Both the position numbers and the translations under genes were made by a program. A stretch of 7,206 nucleotides of DNA from Xanthobacteraceae bacterium (GTDB lineage: Bacteria > Pseudomonadota > Alphaproteobacteria > Rhizobiales > Xanthobacteraceae): the NCBI GenBank assembly GCA_030043285.1, contig JASHXZ010000169.1:1-7206 (forward strand). The letters run 5' to 3'. The notes below the pieces were generated by a model. That model did no database searches. It saw only the letters and a list, made by a program, of their open reading frames with translations, and was not told where the DNA came from. How positions within the stretch are numbered: the first letter of the stretch is position 1; each line of letters opens with the position of its first letter. Shown here one piece after another: positions 1 through 5,640 of this stretch.

Positions 1-573
1 TTTACATGGTGCTGAAAGACTTCGAGCTTGCTTGCGAGTGTTTCAAGGAATCGCAAGAGTACGGTATGCCCGGTGCTCGCAATTTGCATTCAAAGGCTTT
101 CATTCACGCCGGCCTTGTTGCCTATGCGCGTTGCTTCATTAGCGGCGTGCGCGAAATGATTCTTACGCCAGAGGATTTCGACGGAATGACACCGAAATTC
201 GACTTAGCAACCCACCAATTTCTAATGGACATTCGCAACAAGCACATTGCTCATTCGGTAAATGAATTCGAAACCTGTCGGCCAGTTGCCCCTCGTACTT
301 GGTACGAATGAGACGGGCTGGCGCGACGGAAAGGCAATCGGCATTTCAGACACACGCGCAATCGGCTTGTCTGGTGGACTCGTCGAAAATACCAATGCAC
401 ATATCAAAGCGATCGTTGCTTATTTGGAATCGAGGCTCGTAACCGCGCGGGCGGAAACCTATAAAAAATTCGCGGAACAGTTTGCCAAAGACAAAAAGTG
501 GGAAATGGCTCCTTTCGGAAAAGTACCAAACCGGGGCAAAGCGGGCATTCGCCGGCCCGACATGTATGACTAA
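1..573 (+). pseudogene. HEPN-like hypothetical protein, frameshifted and probably 5'-partial
   Basis: Two overlapping + frames look like halves of one protein. The first is open from the left edge (first ATG at 6) and stops at 311. The second, one base on, runs from about 262 to the TAA at 573. The first half is predicted helical and carries AYARCF near residues 40-44 and DIRNKHIAHSVNEFE near 76-90. Its R77-x5-H83 fits the R-x(4-6)-H signature of HEPN domains, many of which are RNases in toxin or phage-defence systems. The second half starts strand-like and ends in a long charged helix. Dropping one C from the CCCC run at 289-292 joins the frames smoothly as ...CRPVALVLGTNETG.... Base composition is clearly AT-richer than the rest of the window, suggesting acquired DNA. 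No ribosome binding site is visible because the edge is too close. The HEPN assignment rests on one motif plus helical character, and the cellular function is unknown. Confidence 0.5.
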
Positions 574-585
574 ACGCGATGTGCT

Positions 586-604
586 CCGCAGGGCGCCGCT
601 GCGG
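586..604 (+). other. Small hairpin after the HEPN-like gene
   Basis: CCGCAG (586-591) and CTGCGG (599-604) form a 6-bp stem around a 7-base loop, 13 bases after the stop at 573. No T-run follows on the + strand, so it is at best a weak or factor-assisted terminator or a 3' mRNA stabiliser. Confidence 0.25.
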
Positions 605-678
605 CGAGGCGCGGTAGGTCTATAGCGTCAAACGGGATAACGGCGTTCGGCGTCGCGAAGCATATCGGTCCCCCAAGC

Positions 679-705
679 AAAAGGCGCGGCCGAAGCCGCG
701 CCTTT
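679..705 (-). terminator. Rho-independent terminator of the peroxiredoxin gene, UUCG tetraloop
   Basis: On the - strand GGCGCGGC and GCCGCGCC form a perfect 8-bp GC stem (695-702 and 683-690), extended by three A-U pairs, around a UUCG loop closed by a C-G pair. This is the unusually stable cUUCGg tetraloop. Four U residues follow (682-679). It lies about 25 bases past the peroxiredoxin stop. The A-run before and T-run after the stem mean it could also end transcription arriving from the HEPN-like gene on the + strand, though the + strand loop (CGAA) is less special and the T-run is interrupted by CC. Confidence 0.85.
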
Positions 706-728
706 CCTTTACTATAAGACGACGGATT

Positions 729-1391
729 TTACTGCTTCGGCTGCGGCACCACGCGGATATAGGGCTTCGGCGTCTTCCAGCCCTGCGGGTAAAGCTTCTT
801 CGCCTCGTCATCGCTGACGGCGCCGCCAAGGATCACGTCCTCGCCCTGCTTCCAGTCCGCCGGCGTCGATACGCGGTGCTTGGCGGTGAGCTGCAGCGAA
901 TCGATGACGCGGAGGATTTCATTGAAGTTACGGCCGGTGCTCATCGGATAGACCAGAATGAGCTTGATCTTCTTGTCCGGGCCGATGACGAACACGTTGC
1001 GCACGGTTTGATTGTCGTTCGGCGTGCGGCCTTGCGAAGAGCCGCCCGTGCTGGCCGGCAGCATGTTGTACAGCTTCGCTACGTTCAGGTCGGTGTCGCC
1101 GATGATCGGGTAGTTGGGCGCAAATCCGACCACGTCCTTGATGTCGCCCGCCCACCTCTTGTGGTCGTCGACCGGATCGACCGAGATGGCAAGGATCTTC
1201 ACCCCGCGCTTGTCGAACTCCGGTTTCAGCCGCGCCATGGTGCCGAGTTCGGTGGTGCAGACCGGCGTGAAATCCTTGGGGTGCGAGAACAGCACCACCC
1301 AACTGTTGCCGATCCAGTCGTGGAAACGAATTTTGCCTTCGGTCGTTTCGGCTTCGAAATCCGGGGCGATGTCGCCGATTGCCAGTGCCAT
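729..1391 (-). CDS. 1-Cys peroxiredoxin (AhpC/TSA superfamily, Prx6 type)
   Basis: Thiol peroxidase that reduces hydrogen peroxide, organic peroxides and possibly peroxynitrite in the cytoplasm. It is 220 residues, the usual length for the Prx6 class with its C-terminal extension. The active-site segment is PKDFTPVC, with peroxidatic Cys45 preceded by the conserved Pro38 and Thr42. Arg131 in VRNVF is the expected active-site arginine. Cys45 is the only cysteine in the protein, so there is no resolving cysteine and recycling must use an external thiol. The C-terminal part (about 170-220; TPADWKQGED, then YPQGWKTPKPYIR) matches the Prx6 dimer-arm region. The start is fixed by GGAGG five bases before the ATG at 1391. 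An upstream in-frame start at 1424 would read through this site and add residues not typical of the family. The gene is monocistronic, ending at its own terminator. No peroxide-responsive operator was recognised upstream. Family assignment is firm; the physiological reductant is unknown. Confidence 0.95.
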   Translation of the reverse strand: MALAIGDIAPDFEAETTEGKIRFHDWIGNSWVVLFSHPKDFTPVCTTELGTMARLKPEFDKRGVKILAISVDPVDDHKRWAGDIKDVVGFAPNYPIIGDTDLNVAKLYNMLPASTGGSSQGRTPNDNQTVRNVFVIGPDKKIKLILVYPMSTGRNFNEILRVIDSLQLTAKHRVSTPADWKQGEDVILGGAVSDDEAKKLYPQGWKTPKPYIRVVPQPKQ

Positions 1392-1396
1392 AAAAA

Positions 1397-1401
1397 CCTC
1401 C
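1397..1401 (-). promoter_or_regulatory. Ribosome binding site of the peroxiredoxin gene
   Basis: GGAGG on the - strand, followed by five T residues and the ATG at 1391. It decides the start in favour of the MALAIGD N-terminus over the in-frame upstream start at 1424. Confidence 0.85.
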
Positions 1402-1742
1402 GTGGTTGATCCGAACCTTCTCAAACGTATTCGACAGCTAATCTACGTTCGAAGTCCGGGCGTTACTAGCCTGTCCGTTGCGTACTATTTGGCCGCAGCG
1501 AAGAACTATTCATGCGGCGATGACCAAAACTCTGGAAGATTCGACCAGCCGTCTTACCGGTTGGGAAAGATTTTTCGGCTAGCCTGATCGTTCACCGAAG
1601 CTTGAGCAGGAATACCGCAGATTTGCCGCACTGGCGCCCTTGCGCGGCCACCCTGGAATAAAAAACTCTGAACTGCAGGCCGGTACCGCGCGACAAAGGG
1701 TGAGGGCGCGACGATGTGGCGCCGGCTGCTGCAGTCAGGCCT
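1402..1742. other. Gene-poor stretch between the peroxiredoxin and the small ORF
   Basis: About 340 bases with no convincing gene. It should contain the peroxiredoxin promoter (- strand) and the promoter of the 62-residue ORF (+ strand), but no clear -35/-10 pair, OxyR-like palindrome or sigma-54 site stood out on either strand. A 7-bp stem (1545-1551 with 1558-1564, one G-U pair) followed six bases later by TTTTT (1571-1575) looks weakly terminator-like on the + strand, but no + gene ends before it. Open frames crossing here are antisense shadows of the peroxiredoxin gene or lack ribosome binding sites. Confidence 0.5.
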
Positions 1743-1753
1743 GGAGGCGACCG

Positions 1754-1942
1754 ATGAACGGTCCGAATGACCTGAAGCTCGCGAGGCTTGTGGCGGCAAT
1801 CGCCCAGTCGCAAATCGTCGTGCGTCAACCGCCGCGGCCGGTGCGGCCGCTGCCGGCGGGCTTCGAGGCGGGGGACTTGGCGATTCTCGAATGGATCGCC
1901 GCTGAAGGCCGCCGCGCCGGCCGGCGCCTGACGCTCGTCTGA
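1754..1942 (+). CDS. Small hypothetical protein, 62 residues
   Basis: I do not recognise a family. Support for a real gene: GGAGG at 1743-1747 sits six bases before the ATG at 1754, and the codons are strongly G/C-ending (ctg, aag, ctc, gcg, atc, gcc, gtc, ccg), as in the neighbouring real genes. The protein starts MNGPNDLKLARLVAAIAQSQ, probably an amphipathic helix. A Pro/Arg-rich linker (RQPPRPVRPLPAG, about 27-39) follows, then a second helix-prone part (FEAGDLAILEWIAAEG, about 40-55) and a basic tail (RRAGRRLTLV). It has no signal peptide, membrane segment or cysteine, so it is probably cytosolic. Reading the same frame upstream to 1640 adds an Arg/Cys-rich stretch with no ribosome site and is less likely. 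It converges on the phosphodiesterase gene with 18 bases between stop codons and no terminator between them. Expression is unproven. Confidence 0.5.
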   Translation: MNGPNDLKLARLVAAIAQSQIVVRQPPRPVRPLPAGFEAGDLAILEWIAAEGRRAGRRLTLV

Positions 1943-1960
1943 CAGGCGGGGCCAGCGCCA

Positions 1961-3799
1961 CTATTGCGTCGCGCTCGCCGGACCCATCGACGATAATCCT
2001 ACGGTACGACCCGGAAAACCTGCGGCGTCAAAGTAGCGGGTGGTGCCGACCATCTGCATGTCGATGACGGTCGCGAGGCCATTGGCAGCCGGATCGGATT
2101 TGACGACCCGGCTGGTATAGGCCGGCACCGCGCCATTCGGCAGCGTCTCCGACAGCACCCGTCCGACGAGCTTGCCCTTGTCTTGCAACGAAAGCTGCAT
2201 CAGCTGCGCGATGGTGCGGCCAAGGTCGGCATTGCTTGCCGGTGCCGGATCGATGAATTGCGATTTGAAGTCCGGCCCCTGCATGGCCGTGAAATTCCAG
2301 GTGTCGGCGCGGCTGAACGAACCGTGCATGCCCTGGCCTTGCTGCAGGCCGGTATCGGCGATCTCGACCGTGCAGCGTACCGGCTCGCCGCAGATCGTAT
2401 CGAACGAGCGGAAGCTGATTGCGATCGCCGGCAGCGGCGTGACGGCGCTGCCCTCGAGCGCGATGTCGTCCAATGCCGCGGTGCCGGGAAATTTGCCGAG
2501 CTTGGAATCGACGAAGATGCCGCTGACATAGTCCTCGGCAAGGAGCACGTCGACCACGCGCTTGGCCAAAGCCGTGTCGCCGTCAGGCAGGTAGATCAGG
2601 TCCGAACCGCCGTTGGCGGCGACGACGATCTTCGGGTTTTTGCGGTCGCCGCCAATCAGGCCATTGCCAAGCCGCGGATGCTGACCGTCCGCGATCGTCT
2701 TGTAGCCGTCATCGGGATCGAGCAGCGGCAGATTGAGCGCGTGGGCCAGATCGAGCGCGACGAAACCAAACGGCAGGTGGCCCGGCGGGGTGTCGGCAAA
2801 TCGGGTCTTCACCGTCGAGCTCGTGCGGCTCTCCTTGGCGATCGTCGAAAAGCCGTGGTCGGAGGTCACGATGATGTCGGTCGAGTCGAGCAGTCCGAGT
2901 TCGCTCAGCGTCGAGCGGATGCGCGCGAGGTCGTCGTCGGCATTACGGATGGCCGCAAGCGAGGTCGGCCCGTTGATGCCGGGGACCAAGCTGTTCAAGC
3001 TGTCGCCTTGGTTATGCTGGGTCCCGTCCGGATCGCGCGACCAGAACACCAGCACGAAAGGCTTATCGCGCTCTTTGAACAGCGGCAGCACCGCGCGTGT
3101 GGTGACGTCGGCGAAATAGCCCTGCTGCACGACATTGGCGCTGTGCGTGCCGGGCGTGGCCATGTTGCCGGACTTGCCGTTCTCGCCGCGCGAGGGTGCC
3201 GCAAGCGGCAGACTGGCAGCCTGCAGCCGCGCGGTCATTTCGGGCGACAACGGAATGCCGGTAGGACTACCGGTCAGATCATCGACCACAATGGTCTTGG
3301 CGCCGGTGCGCTCGGTGTGATCGAAGATCAACGCCGGACCGAGCTTGCCGACGGTGGCGGTGCTGTAGCCTTTGTCGCGCGCCAGTTTCAGGATGGTCGC
3401 CTCGTCGAGGTAATCGCCGGAATAGTGCTCGTCGACGTCGCCAAGCACAGGGTCGCTTTCCAGAAACGGCGTTAAACTCTTGCCGGCCCCCGGCACCTCG
3501 AAGCCGGCGTCGATCGTGTTGGAAAAGTCGCCCGTGTCACCGAGCATATGTCCGGTGGCCATGGCCGACGCATTGGCGGTGGTGAAAGTGGGAAACAGCG
3601 CGTGGCTGTTGCGCAGCGCGACGCCGGCGCGGGCAAGCGCCGCCATGGTCGGCGCCGTGCTGTCGTCGACCATGCGGGAGCGCAGGCCATCGGCGACGAA
3701 CAAGACCACATTGTGCGGCCGTGGCGGCGTTTGTGCGCCGGCGGCCGAGCCGAAGGCAGTGGCGACGATAGCTATGCCGAGCAGAGGGGCAGCACGCAT
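1961..3799 (-). CDS. Secreted type I phosphodiesterase / nucleotide pyrophosphatase (alkaline phosphatase superfamily)
   Basis: Two-metal phosphohydrolase that probably releases phosphate or nucleoside monophosphate from phosphodiesters in the periplasm; the substrate cannot be read from the sequence. It has 612 residues. An N-terminal signal peptide (about 1-22; hydrophobic LLGIAIVATAFGSAAG, cleavage after AGA) leads to the catalytic domain. Metal-site residues follow superfamily order: Asp37 in VVLFVADG, the probable nucleophile Thr73 in FPTFTTAN (aligned with PTKTFPN of nucleotide pyrophosphatases), Asp258 and His262 in DPDGTQH, Asp314-His315 in TSDHGF, and a late His492 in GMHGSFSR. Cys470 and Cys476 could pair in the oxidising periplasm. 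The usual His after the nucleophile-loop Asn is Ala here, so it is a divergent branch. The start has a GGAAG-like site eight bases before the ATG. A Pho-box-like sequence lies about 60 bases upstream, suggesting phosphate control. Superfamily assignment is firm; exact activity (diesterase, pyrophosphatase or monoesterase) is open. Confidence 0.88.
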   Translation of the reverse strand: MRAAPLLGIAIVATAFGSAAGAQTPPRPHNVVLFVADGLRSRMVDDSTAPTMAALARAGVALRNSHALFPTFTTANASAMATGHMLGDTGDFSNTIDAGFEVPGAGKSLTPFLESDPVLGDVDEHYSGDYLDEATILKLARDKGYSTATVGKLGPALIFDHTERTGAKTIVVDDLTGSPTGIPLSPEMTARLQAASLPLAAPSRGENGKSGNMATPGTHSANVVQQGYFADVTTRAVLPLFKERDKPFVLVFWSRDPDGTQHNQGDSLNSLVPGINGPTSLAAIRNADDDLARIRSTLSELGLLDSTDIIVTSDHGFSTIAKESRTSSTVKTRFADTPPGHLPFGFVALDLAHALNLPLLDPDDGYKTIADGQHPRLGNGLIGGDRKNPKIVVAANGGSDLIYLPDGDTALAKRVVDVLLAEDYVSGIFVDSKLGKFPGTAALDDIALEGSAVTPLPAIAISFRSFDTICGEPVRCTVEIADTGLQQGQGMHGSFSRADTWNFTAMQGPDFKSQFIDPAPASNADLGRTIAQLMQLSLQDKGKLVGRVLSETLPNGAVPAYTSRVVKSDPAANGLATVIDMQMVGTTRYFDAAGFPGRTVGLSSMGPASATQ

Positions 3800-3858
3800 G
3801 CGAAGCTTCCGGTTTGGTGAATAGAGAGGGGGCGATGGCAGCGTTGTGGCCCCGTCAC

Positions 3859-3876
3859 ATGACTGTTGTGTGACAC
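3859..3876 (-). promoter_or_regulatory. Candidate Pho box (PhoB site) upstream of the phosphodiesterase gene
   Basis: Read on the - strand the site is GTGTCAC-ACAA-CAGTCAT: two 7-base direct repeats separated by 4 bases, each matching CTGTCAT/CTGTCAC at six of seven positions. It lies 59 bases before the start codon of a secreted phosphoesterase, the kind of gene usually controlled by PhoB in low phosphate. The following -10 is weak (CACAAC about 10 bases on). The same bases also hold the inverted repeat GTCACA-N9-TGTGAC (3854-3874), whose arms are in the opposite order to a CRP site. Confidence 0.5.
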
Positions 3877-3977
3877 GCGAGCGGAGTTAAGCGACGCGTT
3901 CTCTGCATGCCTGCGTCAGAGATCAGGGCTAGCCGAGGCCCGGTCGGCACAGGCCAATTCGGCCTCTGTCCAGATAG

Positions 3978-4005
3978 AAAAAGCGGCCCTGCAGGGCAGG
4001 GCCGC
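3978..4005 (-). terminator. Rho-independent terminator of amt
   Basis: On the - strand GCGGCCCTGC and GCAGGGCCGC form a perfect 10-bp stem around a 3-base loop (CCT), followed directly by TTTTT (complement of the A-run 3978-3982). It lies about 110 bases after the amt stop and just before the upstream region of the next - strand gene, which it would insulate from amt read-through. Confidence 0.85.
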
Positions 4006-4115
4006 CAGGAGCCGCGCGCGAGGAGGAGAAGCGCGGAGTGAAGCCTTGCGGGCGTAATGAGCCCGCGGCGATAGACGGCAGCGCGGGTCGTTTCCTCGAC
4101 CCGCGCGGCTTTGCG
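4006..4115 (-). other. 3' untranslated region of amt with a strong hairpin
   Basis: Non-coding on both strands as far as can be seen. A perfect 10-bp stem, GCGCGGGTCG (4081-4090) with CGACCCGCGC (4097-4106) around a 6-base loop, sits 10 bases after the amt stop. It has no T-run on the - strand, so it is more likely a 3' stabiliser or pause than the main terminator, which lies further on at 3978-4005. Confidence 0.5.
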
Positions 4116-5453
4116 TTACTCGCCTTCGGTTCCGATCGCGTAGGCGGTTTCGCCGTGCACCGCGTCGTCGCCCACTTTGAGGACCGAGTCGTCCATGCGC
4201 AGTGGCACGATCAGGCCGATCACCTTGAGGATGATGAAGGTCATGATCGCGTTGAAGACGATGATGAACAGTGCGCCGTAGAGCTGCATCAGGAGCTGAT
4301 GGCCGCTGTCGCCGTAGAGAAGGCCGGTGACCGAGACGCCAGGCGCTTCCTTATCGGTGCCGATGTACTCGAGCATGCCCGGGTTGGCGACGATGCCGAC
4401 CATCAGTCCGCCGGTCAGGCCGGCGACGCCGTGGGTCGAGAAGACGCTCAGCGTGTCATCGATCTTCATCATGAACCGGGTCTTTTGCAGCTTGTTCATG
4501 GCAAGCCACGGAATGATGCCGGCGACCACGCCGATAATGATGGCGCCCCAGCCATCGACGAAGCCGGCCCCGGGCGTGATGGCGACGAGCCCCGCGATCA
4601 TGCCGTTGACGGCGCCGAGTACCGACGGCTTGCCGTAGGCCATCTTGTCCATCAGGGTCCAGACCAGGAGCGCAGTTGCGGTCGCGGTATTGGTGTTGAG
4701 CACTGCCGCGCCGGCGTCGGCGTTGGCGAAGTACGGGTCGCCGCCGTTGAAGCCGTTCCAGCCGAGCCACAGGATGCCGGCGCCGATCAGCGTCACCAAC
4801 AGGCTGTTGGGCGGGAAGTGATCGCGGTCAGCCTGCAGGCGCGGTCCGATCACCCAGGCGGCGGTGAAGCCCGATACGCCGGCGGCGAGATGGATGACGT
4901 AGCCGCCCGAGAAGTCCTGCACGCCGAGCACGCTGAGCCAGCCGCCGCCCCACAGGCTGAAGGCGCCGACCGTATAGACCAGCGTCATCCACACCGGGCA
5001 GAAGATCATCCAGGCCGTGAAATTCATGCGGCCAAGCAGCGAGCCGGCAAGAATGATGACGGTGATTGCGGCGAACACGAACTGGAAGAAGATCAAGGTC
5101 GCCATCGGGAAGGTGAGCGCAGGCATGCCGGCGGCGGCAGCCGGTATCGTCGCTTGGCCGGTGGTGAAGGCCGCCGAGGTCGCGAGACTTGGCGTGCCAA
5201 GGAACGGAAACCATTGCGGCCCGAAGGCCATGTTGTAGTCAAACAAGACCCAGACCACGAGGACCGACGCGAAGGCGTAGATCGACATGAAAGCGGAGTT
5301 GATTGCCCACTTCTTCTTGACGATGCCGCCGTACAGAACGGTCAGTCCCGGAATGCTTTGTAGGCCGACGAACGTTGCGGCCGCCAGCTGCCAGGCGTTA
5401 TTGCCTGGGTCCAGCCATTTTGGTGCTGCGACGAGTGCCATCTCGACTGCCAT
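4116..5453 (-). CDS. amt: Ammonium transporter (Amt/MEP/Rh family)
   Basis: Inner-membrane ammonium channel, probably trimeric, taking up ammonium when nitrogen is scarce. It has 445 residues, with about 11 hydrophobic segments filling most of the length. Pore residues known from E. coli AmtB are visible: Phe127 in FQFVFA and Phe235 in WNGFNGG (Phe gates), Trp168 in LWGGGW, Asp180 in QDFSGG, and the twin pore histidines His188 (YVIHLAAG) and His341 (FSTHGVAG). The cytosolic tail ends GDDAVHGETAYAIG, like the C-terminal region of Amt proteins that contacts the PII protein GlnK, although the middle of the tail diverges. The ATG at 5453 is chosen because GGGGGAAGG lies just upstream and the residues before it (Cys/His/Arg-rich, TTG start at 5558) are not Amt-like and overlap the promoter. 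A sigma-54 site and a leader hairpin precede it and a terminator follows. No glnK lies next to it in the window, unlike the common glnK-amtB pair. Confidence 0.96.
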   Translation of the reverse strand: MAVEMALVAAPKWLDPGNNAWQLAAATFVGLQSIPGLTVLYGGIVKKKWAINSAFMSIYAFASVLVVWVLFDYNMAFGPQWFPFLGTPSLATSAAFTTGQATIPAAAAGMPALTFPMATLIFFQFVFAAITVIILAGSLLGRMNFTAWMIFCPVWMTLVYTVGAFSLWGGGWLSVLGVQDFSGGYVIHLAAGVSGFTAAWVIGPRLQADRDHFPPNSLLVTLIGAGILWLGWNGFNGGDPYFANADAGAAVLNTNTATATALLVWTLMDKMAYGKPSVLGAVNGMIAGLVAITPGAGFVDGWGAIIIGVVAGIIPWLAMNKLQKTRFMMKIDDTLSVFSTHGVAGLTGGLMVGIVANPGMLEYIGTDKEAPGVSVTGLLYGDSGHQLLMQLYGALFIIVFNAIMTFIILKVIGLIVPLRMDDSVLKVGDDAVHGETAYAIGTEGE

Positions 5454-5507
5454 GTGCCTTCCCCCAATAATGCCCGTTGTGCGCGGATGGCACGTGGGCA
5501 AACAGAT

Positions 5508-5538
5508 GCCTGCTGCGCACCGTGTGTGGCGCGCAGGC
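5508..5538 (-). promoter_or_regulatory. Hairpin in the predicted amt leader RNA
   Basis: On the - strand GCCTGC pairs with GCAGGC (6 bp) and the inner GCGCC pairs with GGTGC (5 bp including one G-U), with a 3-base bulge on the 3' side and an ACACAC loop. It would lie about 5 bases after the predicted sigma-54 start point and about 55 bases before the amt ATG. The inner stem closes only in the amt orientation: on the + strand the wobble position becomes an A-C mismatch. The function is unknown; a stabiliser or a regulator of amt translation are possibilities. Confidence 0.45.
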
Positions 5539-5553
5539 GAGCATTTGGCTGTT

Positions 5554-5570
5554 CGCAAGACTTGTGCCAG
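5554..5570 (-). promoter_or_regulatory. Sigma-54 (-24/-12) promoter of amt
   Basis: The - strand reads CTGGCACAAGTCTTGCG, against the RpoN consensus YTGGCACGRNNNTTGCW. Both the invariant GG and GC are present with exact spacing, and only the G after TGGCAC and the final W differ. Transcription would start near 5543, giving a leader of about 90 bases before the ATG at 5453. Sigma-54 promoters driven by NtrC are the usual way to switch on ammonium transporters in nitrogen limitation. No clear NtrC palindrome (GCACC-N5-GGTGC type) was found; a lone GCACC half-site lies at about 5585-5589. Confidence 0.8.
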
Positions 5571-5640
5571 TCAGTTGGCCGACCGCACCATGGCGTTTGG
5601 CCCGCGAAAATCCTGGGTTGGCGGCGAGGGGGTGATTAAA

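Noticed and set aside
1392..1424. Upstream start of the peroxiredoxin at 1424
   Set aside because: It would translate through the GGAGG site and add 11 atypical residues; the ATG at 1391 has ideal spacing and the usual family N-terminus.
1545..1575. Terminator-like hairpin with TTTTT on the + strand
   Set aside because: The stem is short with a G-U pair, the T-run is six bases away, and no + strand gene ends upstream of it.
1640..1753. Longer 100-residue version of the small ORF starting at 1640
   Set aside because: No ribosome binding site at 1640 and an atypical Arg/Cys-rich extension; the internal ATG at 1754 has a GGAGG at ideal spacing.
2183..3475. Long open frame on the + strand opposite the phosphodiesterase gene (430 residues)
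   Set aside because: Antisense shadow of a high-GC gene: low-complexity Arg/Gly/Asp-rich translation with no family motifs, while the - strand frame carries a signal peptide and ordered catalytic motifs.
3854..3874. GTCACA-N9-TGTGAC as a CRP/FNR-type operator
   Set aside because: The half-sites are in the opposite order (TCACA before TGTGA) and the spacing is wrong for CRP (TGTGA-N6-TCACA). The direct-repeat Pho-box reading explains the same bases better.
3866..4057. 63-residue open frame on the + strand between the phosphodiesterase and amt genes
   Set aside because: Begins at a TTG with no ribosome binding site and runs through the amt terminator hairpin; the composition is Arg/Ala-rich as expected by chance.
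4038..5363. Long open frame on the + strand opposite amt (441 residues)
   Set aside because: Its translation is rich in Asp/His/Arg/Glu, as expected for the reverse complement of hydrophobic membrane segments. The - strand encodes a complete Amt protein.
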